Origin: Lineus longissimus
Lineage: Eukaryota > Nemertea > Pilidiophora > Heteronemertea > Lineidae
DNA: 64,000 nt
NCBI RefSeq assembly: GCF_910592395.1
Contig: NC_088323.1
Span: 15,239,501-15,303,500 of the forward strand
Direction: 5' to 3'
Positions within the stretch are counted from its first letter, which is position 1. Each line of letters starts with the position of its first letter. Positions 54,855-64,000 of this stretch are shown here, piece by piece. A model generated the notes under the pieces. The model saw only the letters and a list, made by a program, of their open reading frames with translations. It searched no databases and had not been told where the DNA came from. A program made the position numbers and the translations under genes.

Positions 54855-55271
54855 AGCTGTGTTCTCACTGGGCCTTAAAAACGTCTTGAAAACGTTTTAA
54901 GTCTTTAAAATGGTTTAGGGTGCCACACTAGAGGGTCCTTAAAACGTTTTGAAACCGTTTTAACGAGAATGGTTCATGATGTGCTTTCAAGTCGTCTTGA
55001 AACCGTTTCAGCTAAAACGGTTCTGTGGCGTTTTGAATGTGGTGCTATCAATGCGTTGTATGCACGCGCATCAGTGATTTTTACTTTACTTCCGTTCTGA
55101 AGCTTACAAATTACAACCAAAACGACTTCAGTGTGACCCGCTCAAAACGTTTTGAAGACGCTTTGAGAACGCTTTTAAAATCTAGTGTGGCCCCTGTGTT
55201 TTTGCTAAAACGTTTTCCGTCGGACGTTTTACGGAGAACGACTTCAGATCAGATTTAGTGAGAACACAGCT
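54855..55271. mobile_element. 417-bp element with AGCTGTGTTCTCACT ends and AAAACGTTTT motifs
   Basis: Inverted 15-base ends AGCTGTGTTCTCACT and AGTGAGAACACAGCT are separated by sequence rich in AACGTTTT and its variants. AGA flanks both sides. Family not recognised. Confidence 0.7.
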
Positions 55272-55755
55272 AGAGACATGCAGTTTTCTTATTACATCAA
55301 CAAAACTCAAACGTTTTAAAGAGTGACGGGGTGCTGTATGTGACCCGCCACAACAAAAACATGGTTTCGCTGCGATAGGTTACACATGTGACCCGTCACA
55401 GCAAAACCAGGTCATTCTTAACCAGACAGATTGAGATGGGGGTTGTACATTTCACTTTTGTCATACTGAGTAATAGCCAATCAACTTCAGCTTGAAAAAG
55501 ATTGCATACAAAAGCATGCTGTAATTTTTGTCAAAGTATTGATGCGTGGTGTCTGTAAAGCTTAGCAATATCAATACATTGAGGGTCAAGATGCATTATT
55601 GGCTGCCTTGCGTGAAATCGGAGTACATCAACTTCTTCCATTATCTCCGAGTGGCATTTGGTCTCATCTTCTGTGCGACCTGCGCCTCATTAGACTGCGA
55701 CCGATCGCATATTTCAAACATCGAAAAAACCTTACGAGAAAATAAAAACACTCAC
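55272..55755. other. Intronic sequence; partial TGTGACCCGYC repeats
   Basis: TGTGACCCGCCACAACAAAA (about 55340) and TGTGACCCGTCACAGCAAAA (about 55387) are related to the ends of the hairpin family at 31879 and 63110. Confidence 0.5.
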
Positions 55756-55924
55756 CACAGTTATTTCATTATACATGGGTAGATCGTAGACGGCCTGCGG
55801 GAGTTTACCGTCGTCATCGTCCATATATCCAGAGTTTTTTGGTGGCAGTGTAGGAGCGTACGAATCACGGGCTCTGTCCGTCACGTCACGTTCTCGTGGC
55901 ACACGTGATAGGAATCCACCGTCA
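55756..55924 (-). CDS. PTPN4: PTPN4-like exon: linker before PDZ
   Basis: This exon has 169 bases, starting with the last base of a split Asp codon, then 56 codons. The acceptor is TATCTTTTCAG|T and the donor GTG|GTGAGT. The peptide includes DGGFLSRVPRERDV, a proline stretch APTLPPKNSG, an acidic DDDD and DLPMYNEITV. LPPK recalls the ALPPKQ linker motif of vertebrate PTPN4, and the Tyr-containing YDLPMYNE end could be a phospho-site, which is inference. It ends in phase 0, so the next coding exon must start in phase 0; the PDZ exon 38 kb downstream does. Confidence 0.78.
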
Positions 55925-56611
55925 CTGAAAAGATAATTAGGAGAATATCGATCCGATTCTTTAGCGAGGTGCGCTTTTAGTCGCAGCGACAGAGGTATGA
56001 GAACATGGTGACTGTCAGGGATGCCGATCACCCAGAGCAAAAAGTCTGCATTTTTTTCTTGTAAGAAATCTTGTCATTTCATTTGCATTCACTTGAAAAA
56101 TACCTGCGAAACTTTCATTTTTTGTCCAATTTTGAAATTTAAGGATCCACAGAAAGTTGACACAGCAATCTTTCCATTCGGGCTAGCATTTAACATTTTT
56201 TATAAGTGGATTTCTATTTAACTGGACAACCAGTAATTAGGAATGCTGTACCCCTTTTACAAGCCAACACCCCTCATACTTTGTAATTATAGCCTTCTCA
56301 ATGTGCACGCCACCTTATTTTAGTGAAACAGTCTCCCCACCATGTTAGTGCAATAGTGCTCCTTATCTCTCAACAGCCTACCAGCCATGTTTATGTGCAA
56401 TAGTATTAACCCGAATCTCTCAAACGTACCGTTTCTGAGGAACAGAAGGCGACAATCTTTCGTCTCTATAGGAGAGAAAGTATTCATGCACTGTTTAGCC
56501 TATTATTTCTGTCAAGAAATTACTTTGAAAAGTTATGGATTTTCAAAACCTACCAAGAAGTCGCTCGATGAAAAGCTCTCAATTATCAACTTATTATTAA
56601 GTTGGTTGGTA

Positions 56612-56786
56612 CAGTAGAACCTCTCTACTCAGGACACCCTTGGGACTAGTGCTGTCCTTAATAGAGAGGTGTCCTCATAAGAGAGGTCAAACTAAATGGA
56701 AATAACCAATTTGAGTCCAAAAACTAGTGTCCCTAATAGAGAGGGTGTCCTTAGAAGAGAGGTGTTCAATAAGGGAGGTTCCACTC
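56612..56786 (-). mobile_element. 178-bp-family MITE
   Basis: Starts CAGTAGAACCTCTCTACT and ends AGGGAGGTTCCACTC; TA precedes. Confidence 0.82.
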
Positions 56787-56918
56787 TTTTTGCCATAAGC
56801 TTCTCACGTGGATCTTATAATCGGGAAAATCGTGCACTTTCATAAAACTACTCAAGACGCTTACAGGTTCCAAAATCACTCAAGACATACCAAGATGAAG
56901 TTTTCTAAAAACACTCAC

Positions 56919-57354
56919 GTCGTACTTCCACCTATCAAATCCCCCGTGTCTTTTGCGCTTACACCTATGAATTGCCGTGTCTAAATAGACCCGTGTGTCA
57001 AATCCCCGTGTCTATTAGCCCCATCGAGCTCGATGGGGCTAATCGGGGGCTAATTTAGACCCGTGTTCAACACGGGTGTTTTGATAGGTGGAATCTGAAT
57101 AGACACGGCAATTGCAAGTTCTAAGATCCGGCGACAGATGGCGCGGTGTAGTTGCCTCGGTATTGCGCATGCGAAATTCCCCTCCAACGGGAAAGAAACA
57201 CAGGAGAGCTCCCTACCTACAGCGCACCTGTCGCCGGGACTATTAACCATTACTAACACAACTGATAGATGTAAGTGCGCCGCGGGTTTTTTGACACACG
57301 GCGAAGACACGGGTCTTGAAAAAACACGGGGTTTATGATAGGTGGAACTACGAC
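56919..57354. mobile_element. 436-bp fold-back element near a linker exon
   Basis: Inverted ends GTCGTACTTCCACCTATCA and TGATAGGTGGAACTACGAC. The interior has palindromes (GCCCCATCGAGCTCGATGGG; CCCGTGTTCAACACGGG) and repeated CACGGCAATT/GACACGG motifs. GC-rich against its surroundings. It ends 48 bases from the 57403 exon donor. Confidence 0.75.
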
Positions 57355-57402
57355 TTATGTCTTCAAACGAACTAGCATTACACTTAATGATTATCAACCT
57401 AC

Positions 57403-57705
57403 TCGTCAATATCGGTATCCTTGGCATTTTTATTTTCTAACATTTTCCTCGGCGGCCGCCCGTTCGAATTCCGCTGCAACGAACTCTGTGCCGAACTCGG
57501 CTGACTAACGTGGTTATTGTACGTTTCATAATGTTTAATATGTGGCACGCTGTTCGAGTTTGGAATGCCGGTGACCTTGCTGCTACTCTCGCTCCCGGGC
57601 CGCTGCGGGGCATTTTTCCGCCGATCAATCACATTACGCTCTTCTGATATGACATCACGTGTTGTGCCCCCCACCGTTCGACGGGCGTATCGTTTGCTAG
57701 GCGAC
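57403..57705 (-). CDS. PTPN4: PTPN4-like exon: Ser/Pro-rich linker after FERM
   Basis: This exon has 303 bases: one base completing a codon, 100 codons, then two bases. It begins RSPSKRYARR, which resembles the RSPSK stretch just after the FERM domain of PTPN4. The acceptor is the pyrimidine-rich CCTCACTCCAG ending at 57706. It is chosen over the CAG further upstream because an in-frame TAA lies between them. The donor is GA|GTAGGT. The rest is polar linker rich in Ser, Asn and Pro (about residues 30-85), with an Arg/Lys patch GRPPRKM near the end. No catalytic motif is expected here. Its phase-2 end joins cleanly to the next exon to give a run of Asp residues. Confidence 0.8.
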
Positions 57706-58110
57706 CTGGAGTGAGGTTGAAGAGATTAGTCAGTAGCCTGAAATCAATATCATCTATTGCAGAGTCACACATGTAATATAACATTCGGATTTATATAGGG
57801 CGACTTTTCACCAGTGTATAAGCGTGATCAAGGGCCCCAAAAATGTTTCTCAAACAGCGATATCTTGAGTAACCTTTTAAACAAAATGACGTTTTCTGTC
57901 GTCCTGGTATTGGCAAGCAGCTGGTTCCAAAAAAGGGTCCCACTCGCAGAAAAACTTCTGTCCCCAAACGAGGTCTCAGTGCACTTTTGTTATAGCCTGA
58001 AGCTAAGGAGCGATTGACCTCGTATGTTGAACATATTCGGCGAGGGGAAGCTGTAGGTCCCCAGGTACAGACCCATTAACAACCTTAGCAGTGTAGCAGA
58101 ACTTCGAAAA
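57706..58110. other. Intronic sequence upstream of the linker exon
   Basis: Holds the acceptor pyrimidine tract of the 57403-57705 exon. Nothing else recognised. Confidence 0.45.
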
Positions 58111-58114
58111 ACAA

Positions 58115-58236
58115 TAGTGAGGTTTCGCAATCAGCCGGTTAGGCCCTACGGCGACGTTTATCAATTGTTCGGGTAAACTCACACAATAAATAAACGTCGT
58201 CATCGGGCCTAACCGGATGGTTGCGAAACCTCACTA
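58115..58236. mobile_element. 122-bp hairpin MITE (TAGTGAGGTTTCGCAA ends)
   Basis: Arms TAGTGAGGTTTCGCAA and TTGCGAAACCTCACTA with inner CCGGTTAGGCCC/GGGCCTAACCGG and AAACGTCG/CGACGTTT pairs. A shared TA or single A duplication is possible. Confidence 0.75.
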
Positions 58237-59835
58237 ATATGAGACTTGACCACAACTGCAATCATGATTGACCGATGGTGTTCAATTGGAGAACTTTATG
58301 AAAATGGTAAAGGGGTCCCTGCCAAAACAGTTTTAGACCTATGTCTGCGTAAGGGTTGACCACAGGCCCCCCATTTCAGCTGGAAAATGAAATCCAAAAC
58401 AATTAGAACTCTTTCAGTGAATGCCAATTTCAAGGGTGGGAGTCTGACCAGATGCCCCCCCCCCCCCCCAGTTTATGAAAATCTTCAAATTCGACCATGA
58501 AAATTTGGCACACATCAGTATGTCAATGAGCCATGTAGTGCAGTCCAACTCTTCTTCTGGCTCCTTGATCCACACCCGACCGGCAACTTATACCTATCCG
58601 ACACAACTCCGAAGCGATTCCACTGCTCATGAAAACTCATGATGAAAGACAATCAATTACGACTAAAAACAAGTCCATTTTGAGTGAATTTCTGAAATTT
58701 GGACATCAGTAAAGCCTTTTAATTTGTCAAATGGGACTGAATCGGCATACAGTTCTAAATTTCAGAAGCACGAAATCCAGGAGATCATGACATATTATTT
58801 ATTGTGGAAGGGACAACTACTCTATGCTCACTACTATAAGACCATTTGCTTTAAACTTTCAAATGAGTTTCTACTTCAGACTTGGGTCATGAGACAAAAC
58901 AATTTGTGCAACCAGCCACAAATTATATCACAATTTTAGAATGGACCTCAATATACTCTCATAATTTTCTTTAATAACTTCTGAATAGTATTTACAAATG
59001 GTCTTATAGAAGAGATATTAGAGTTTTTACAGCATAAACACCTACAAAATGTAGACTTACTTCACTACCTCTGAACTAAAACATGACAAGCACAACCAAA
59101 CCACAAGTCATGCTTGGAGATTTTTCGTAAAAAATGCAATCACAAGGCCAAACAAACGAAACATTAGTTTAACAGGGCCAAGTTTTTCGAAACAAGCCAA
59201 AAACTTTAGCCTGGCCAGATAAGTTTAGTAAATTTAACGCCAAATTAATGCCCTCCTTCTTTCCAACAACCAGGAATGACATTTTTTCAATCAGACAATG
59301 CTCATGCAGGTTTAATTAGACAACATTCTCATCATCTCATCATTACTGGCGTCGTAACCCTATCAGATCGTTGCGGAGGTATGGTGTCCACTATAGGCTA
59401 CTGTCCACTGATGAGGGATCTTTTACTTGCCCTGGCATAGACACTCAGGTACAAGGGACCACGACTTTAGTCTCATCCGACAGACCCTCAAGTATTCCAT
59501 ACGTTCAGCAGTGTTAAGGTTGCAGGACAGGACGCCATTTCTCGATGACATCGTTCTGTGTATACTTCAACTATGCAGTGTAAAACACATGATTAATTCA
59601 CATGGCCCTATTCAGGGCCTACTTATCACTTTAATTAGGAAGCATTCACTGTGGGTCTGGTCACACCATGCACAATTCAAATAAATCATGACCGTGATCT
59701 GCATGTCAGGTTACCCAAAATCAGACGAGGCCTGTTTTACTAGACAAACTGAAGAGTAGAGAATCTATTTTGTGAAAACTCTACCAGGATGACACCTGGG
59801 GGGAGCTTATAGAAGTTTTTTCAGCTCTAACTACC
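58237..59835. other. Intronic sequence with no recognised feature
   Basis: Includes a poly-C tract at about 58457-58470. The 59427-59684 frame has no recognisable domain. Confidence 0.4.
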
Positions 59836-60606
59836 TCATGGGCCAACTTGATATCCCTGCAGGGACTAATAAGGCCACAGATGTCATGGGCCAACTTGAT
59901 ATCCCTTCAGGGTCTAATAAGGCCACAGATGTCATGGACCAACTTGATATCCCTGCAGGGACTAATAAGGCCACAGATGTCATGGGCCAACTTGATATCC
60001 CTTCAGGGTCTAATAAGGCCACAGATGTCATGGGCCAACTTGATATCCCTGCAGGGTCTAATAAGGCCACAGATGTCATGGGCCAACTTGATATCCCTGC
60101 AGGGTCTAATAAGGCCACAGATGTCATGGGCCAACTTGATATCCCTGCAGGGTCTAATAAGGCCACAGATGTCATGGGCCAACTTGATATCCCTGCAGGG
60201 TCTAATAAGGCCACAGATGTCATGGGCCAACTTGATATCCCTGCAGGGACTAATAAGGCCACAGATGTCATGGGCCAACTTGATATCCCTGCAGGGTCTA
60301 ATAAGGCCACAGATGTCATGGGCCAACTTGATATCCCTGCAGGGTCTAATAAGGCCACAGATGTCATGGGCCAACTTGATATCCCTGCAGGGTCTACTAA
60401 GGCCACAGATGTCATGGGCCAACTTGATATCCCTGCAGGGTCTACTAAGGCCACAGATGTCATGGGCCAACTTAATATCCCTCCAGGGTCTACTAAGGCC
60501 ACAGATGTCATGGGCCAACTTGATATCCCTGCAGGGTCTAATAAGGCCACAGATGTCATGGGCCAACTTGATATCCCTGCAGGGTCTAATAAGGCCACAG
60601 ATGTCA
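59836..60606. repeat. 48-bp minisatellite, 16 units
   Basis: Units are ATGGGCCAACTTGATATCCC then TGCAGGGTCTAATAAGGCCA and CAGATGTC. Very uniform; variants are ACTAATAAG or TCTACTAAG and CTTCAGGG. Period 48 (16 codons) leaves both strands open in several frames (303, 261, 258 and 187 codons). The plus frame runs on into the adjacent SINE, which argues against a real gene. Confidence 0.93.
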
Positions 60607-60611
60607 AATTT

Positions 60612-60860
60612 TATTACTTTCGAGCAGCTGTAGCGCTGTGGAAGAGAGTCGGCCTCATGATCAAGAGGTCGTGGGTTCGACTCCTGGCAAAGTCACTGCT
60701 TGGTTCCCCTACTGTGAGCTCAAGTGAGCACCTTCTGGTTGCTCCTTGAAACCCCTGATGGATTTCTGTGGAGACCGGTGTAATAATATGGTATCCCAAA
60801 GCACTTTGAACAGGGAAACCTGGAAAAGCGCTATATAGAACTCAATATTATCATCATTAA
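60612..60860 (+). mobile_element. tRNA-derived SINE
   Basis: A box TAGCGCTGTGG at 60631-60641 and B box GGTTCGACTCC from 60674, then a ~150-bp body and the tail AAAGCGCTATATAGAACTCA followed by ATTATCATCATTA. The GCGCTATATA-plus-short-A/T-repeat tail is typical of many invertebrate SINEs. Confidence 0.78.
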
Positions 60861-61860
60861 ATTGATCATTCAATACGAGGCATGCACACATCAAAATTAA
60901 TCACCAATCGCAAGACATGCTGGCCTCGCTGCTCTCTCTTTCTCTAAAGAGAAAGGAACCGACACCCTTCCCCGAGATTTCAAGTCAAAACCACCATCAT
61001 TAACATCATTGTTTTTGGCTTTGTGGTGCATTCACAATCATTTCCATTTATCATCTTTGAAAACTGTAAACTGTACCTTTTCAATTGTAAATGTTTTCAC
61101 CACACTTTCCAAAATATTTAAGGCAAGTGTCTCACAAAATTAAAGGCCCTCGAAATGCCCATACCTGCTCCTAAATGCCTCGTAGCCTCCTACTTTTCCT
61201 GGGTAGCCTGTTACTACCAGAACTTTCAAACCCCCGTTTGACCACTTGCCCTCTAGCAGATAAGGATCCCGCCTTGAAGTTTGTCACAAAGTGCCAAAAG
61301 TCAAAAGGTGAAGCTTAAGGCTGTGGAAAGTGAAGCCAAAAATCATATTTTTTTAGTTTCTGAGGGGGGGAGGGGTTGGAGGAGAAACTAAAATATTTTG
61401 TTTCTTTTGGCTTCACTTTGATTTTGCTGCAGCCCCTTGTACTTTCAAATCGATGTCCGACCACCAAGTATATAAAGACATAACATAACCTTGAACTAAA
61501 CTACAAACTAAACATTACATAACTCTGAAACACACGACACGGAGAAAAGTCAGACTCAAAATGGCAAGAGCCACAAATGTGCTGTTTATCAATTGGAAGT
61601 TTTTATCAACAAGCGACAAAGTGATACGAACACAATGTGTTTATTAGTTTATTTTTCTACCACCAGGGGCGCTCATGATTGACTGTTTAAGATGGTGACT
61701 GTGTCGTGCAGCTGTGGTGATCAATTACATCCCGCAGCTGCAATCAGCCCTTCACTCCTCTGTTTAGTCTCCTGGCCTCATCATGGGAACGTTGTCTTAG
61801 GTTGTGGGGTTGTCTGAGGTACAATAATAATCAACCTGACAGGATAAGCGCATCAAATGG
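60861..61860. other. Intronic sequence; one hairpin
   Basis: Contains an inverted repeat at about 61317-61438 (GGCTGTGGAAAGTGAAGCCA against TGGCTTCACTTTGATTTTGC with CAGCCCC). No gene recognised. Confidence 0.45.
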
Positions 61861-61862
61861 AC

Positions 61863-62095
61863 TGAAACGCCCCGCAAACAAGCGACTTGAATCGCAGCAT
61901 TCTACGATTAAAATTGCTGCAATGTGCGACATAAAGATCACTTGTCTGCAGAAAAACTAGTAATCGCTGGGTACGATATGGATTTGAAGGTTGACACTAT
62001 GACAACTACAAACGGGCGATTATCGCCCAAGTCAGATGTGATTTTAATCGCATGTCGCAGGAATTAAAATCACGTGTGTGCGGTGCGCTTGAAAG
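61863..62095. mobile_element. CTTGTCTGCAG-family element
   Basis: Left CGCAAACAAGCGACTTGAAT and right ATTAAAATCACGTGTGTGCG form imperfect inverted ends. Internal AATCGCAGC and GGGCGATTATCGCCC palindromes. Confidence 0.55.
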
Positions 62096-62785
62096 TGCAA
62101 ACAATAGCGATGCAGAGTGGGTTGACGTCTCACTCACCCGAAGTATGCGTCATAGCGGTTCCATCTTTTCAGAATTCAAAGAAATACGTGAAAATCAGGA
62201 CATTCTTCCAAACGTTTAATGACACAATTTTCAAAATGGGATTTTTCAGAAACATTTGAAATGGAATTCAAAATTAGGGTATTTTTGATTAGAACGATAT
62301 TAGTTGTCGCCAAATACGTGTGAGGCCTTGTCAGGTTTTTAAAATTACATGTAAGTTATAGCAATTTTAAGTTATAACAATCTACTATCGTGTTTCAAAC
62401 CCTCTGGCAGTCTTCGGTAGAGTTGCCTTGAGTAGTGCTGTCCCAGATTGAACCACACCCCAACGAAATATTTTAAACATCAAAAGACATTATGTACTTT
62501 GAGATAACGACTACAGCTAATTGGACTTCAAAAGTTTTCATCCTCTTGACCTCGACGAAGGTGACTTTTCGGTGCTCATTTCAAAAAGTCGTCTGCGAAA
62601 ACTTCACCCCATTTCTCAACGAAAGTTAAAAGTATGAAGTACAGTGCTAGGAAATGACCAATTAACCTATCATACCAGACAGTGCTGCCATCTTGTGCTA
62701 GGTGAGTAAATTGTTATTTGGTGAAAGTGCTGAAAATGTTATTTGGTGACAAGCAAAGAAGCCAAGCAAAGAAAACATGGGAACG

Positions 62786-62931
62786 ACTTTAGAATTCCCG
62801 ATCGGAAGTATAGGTCTAAGGCGCGAATGAATACCGAATAATGAACAAGTAGCCTAACCCTAACCCTAACCCTTTAAACCGATTCACAACTTATATAGTG
62901 CGGAGGAACATCCGATCGGTAATTCTAAAGT
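62786..62931. mobile_element. 146-bp MITE containing interstitial telomere repeats
   Basis: Inverted ends CTTTAGAATTCCCGATCGGA and TCCGATCGGTAATTCTAAAG. Inside, CCTAACCCTAACCCTAACCC starts at 62853, that is about 3.3 copies of the metazoan telomere repeat. Confidence 0.75.
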
Positions 62932-63109
62932 TTAGCCAAAACATGATATGGTGAAAACATGTCTCAAGCAAGAACACCCTCAAATCTTCCTCATCTCAAC
63001 GTATGGAACTTTTCAAAATGTCGGAAGTGATCGCAACATCTTTTTCCTCTATCAGAACACAGAGTTAGCCAAAAAAAGTTCAGAATTCATTGAAAAATTG
63101 TGTAACATT

Positions 63110-63301
63110 TGTGACCCACCACGGTAAAATGAGTCGCATGTCTCACAGAAGATGAGCCTAAAATGACACCAGGACATAATAGAAGAAATTGATATACTCA
63201 GATTTCACAAAAGGCAGACAATAGTGAAATGAACAACCAGTCCGTCTCAACCTTTCAAGCTCGGAGCGACGTGCGACTCATTTTGCCATGGCGGGTCACA
63301 T
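63110..63301. mobile_element. 192-bp hairpin element (TGTGACCC family)
   Basis: Ends TGTGACCCACCACGGTAAAA and its counterpart TTTTGCCATGGCGGGTCACA, inner TGAGTCGCA/TGCGACTCA. Shares TTTCACAAAAGG and GAAATGAACAAC-AGTCCGT with the hairpin at 31879-32107. Confidence 0.75.
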
Positions 63302-63528
63302 TTGTAATAGTCACAGAAATTGAGAATCGTCAGAACTCAGCAGAGACAAGGTACCGTTGTTGCCTGTAGTTAAGGTTTTGGCTTTAGACTGATATCAACT
63401 GCACTAGAGGTGTTATCCCACTTCACACTTCAATCCCAGTCTGTCTTGAAGCCTTTCAATAGACCTCAGATGAGCTGCACATTCAGCGCTGCAATCTGAG
63501 CATTTCTGATTGGTACCCAGTCATAAAC

Positions 63529-63662
63529 ACCTGGGCCGACAGAATCGAAACACCGATAGCGCTAACAGGGCCTAACAGAGAATAGTGTAAAGCATTTAAC
63601 CATTACACTATACTCTGTTAGGTCCTGTCAGCACTATCGGAGTTTCAATTCGGTCGGCCCTG
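63529..63662. mobile_element. 134-bp hairpin MITE (CTGGGCCGAC ends)
   Basis: Arms ACCTGGGCCGACAGAATCGA and TTCGGTCGGCCCTGG; inner GATAGCGCTAACAGG/CCTGTCAGCACTATC and ACAGAGAATAGTGTAA/TTACACTATACTCTGT. Confidence 0.75.
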
Positions 63663-64000
63663 GATTGAGTGAAGTTAAACAAAGACACCTGCCTGGAGTA
63701 TCAGACCGACTGAGGGGTTGAACCATGGGCCTCTTGACAGCCAGCTGCAAGGCCCAGCCACTCGTCCACAGCAGCTTCAGAATTTGCTGTCACATTATCC
63801 TTTCTGTCAAAATTAGGCTTATTACATGATGCGCACACACAATGGTTGTTTTGCGATCTGATGAGTTCCCTTTGATAAAGACTTAGCCAAGATGAGGCAG
63901 ATTTTAAGAGTGACTGCATGAATTCAGATGAAATCACATCGATAAAACGTGGGCAACCTTCGAAAGCCAACGAGGAGCAAGTGAGGGGCCGGAGTCCAAT
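63663..64000. other. Window end, nothing recognised
   Basis: The 89-codon minus frame at 63701-63970 has no FERM-like or other recognisable pattern. Confidence 0.4.

Larger units (their letters stand above)
17326..55755 (-). other. 38.4 kb intron between linker and PDZ exons
   Basis: Flanked by GTG|GTGAGT at 55755 and TTTCAG at 17326, with both exon ends in phase 0. It holds most of the repeats in the window and the candidate alternative first exon at 37766-38032. No other exon with family similarity was recognised inside. Confidence 0.75.
1660..57705 (-). other. PTPN4: PTPN4/PTPN3-like tyrosine phosphatase gene, 3' part (PDZ-PTP region)
   Basis: This is the span of the one supported gene, read on the minus strand. 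Eleven exons total 1735 coding bases, and intron phases run 2,0,0,1,1,0,0,2,0,1 with no clash, giving 577 codons plus TAG after one base that completes an upstream codon. Visible domain order is linker, PDZ (GRFGFNVK loop), linker with EPDFQYIP, and PTP with [32 protein letters not shown] and a QTASQYKF Q-loop. This matches FERM-PDZ-PTP phosphatases (vertebrate PTPN3 and PTPN4, fly Ptpmeg). Family members are cytoplasmic, membrane-cytoskeleton-associated enzymes that dephosphorylate phosphotyrosine. The PDZ wording ([20 protein letters not shown]) is closer to PTPN4 than PTPN3, but an invertebrate may have a single ancestral copy. The FERM exons are not in the window and should lie beyond 64000. 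Confidence 0.93.

Noticed and set aside
57403-57725. Acceptor CAG at about 57727 for the linker exon
   Set aside because: It would put an in-frame TAA before the RSPSK segment; the nearer CCTCACTCCAG avoids it and fits family similarity.
59838-60749. 303-codon plus-strand frame (and 261/258-codon companions)
   Set aside because: It is the 48-bp minisatellite plus part of a SINE; several frames on both strands are open because the period is divisible by three.
63701-63970. 89-codon minus-strand frame as an upstream exon
   Set aside because: No FERM-like residues, and no reason to prefer it over chance.
57706-64000. FERM-domain exons in the remaining upstream sequence
   Set aside because: I scanned the minus-strand frames for FERM-like patterns and recognised none; they probably lie beyond the window, though a short exon could have been missed.

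Overview
The window is metazoan genomic DNA, most likely from a bilaterian marine invertebrate. It has small exons with GT/AG introns, one animal-type receptor-class gene and a very dense load of short DNA transposons, tRNA-derived repeats and minisatellites. I cannot name the species from sequence alone.

One protein-coding gene is well supported. It runs on the minus strand and covers nearly the whole window (about 57705 down to 1660). Eleven coding exons can be placed by protein similarity and splice sites, and they join without a frame break into 577 codons plus a stop. In order they encode a Ser/Pro-rich linker (57403-57705, 55756-55924), a PDZ domain (17242-17325, 8121-8334), a linker, a classical tyrosine phosphatase domain (6242-6490 to 1825-1870) and a short tail ending at 1660. 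This is the PTPN4/PTPN3 (PTPMEG) family of FERM-PDZ-PTP phosphatases. The FERM exons and the true start lie beyond 64000. A 38.4 kb intron (17326-55755) separates the linker from the PDZ domain. It contains an ATG-initiated open exon (37766-38032) whose phase fits the PDZ exon but not the upstream exon, so it may be an alternative first exon for a PDZ-PTP-only isoform.

Most of the rest is intronic repeat. (1) About 30 copies of a 178-bp MITE have CAGTRGAACCTC termini, TA target duplications and internal TCTCTATTAAGGACA repeats (pogo/Tc1-mariner-like). (2) PIF/Harbinger-type elements have TAA or TTA duplications: two copies of a 363/373-bp MITE, a 131-bp hairpin, and a 744-bp element carrying a transposase-like ORF remnant; the last two share one TAA. 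(3) A piggyBac-like relic is flanked by TTAA. (4) There are hAT-like hairpins, three copies of a 371-bp element and several long palindromes. (5) SINEs and two tandem arrays of tRNA-promoter-like 67-mers are present. (6) Two LINE 3' ends carry the C-terminal reverse-transcriptase tail. (7) At least a dozen minisatellites occur, several with periods of 24, 45 or 48 bp that create long but probably meaningless open frames.

I found no convincing second protein-coding gene, no rRNA, no intact cellular tRNA and no CRISPR. The most noteworthy items are the candidate alternative first exon, the intron almost filled by tRNA-like promoters, the adjacent Harbinger elements sharing a target site, and the MITE family whose internal motif keeps expanding in tandem.
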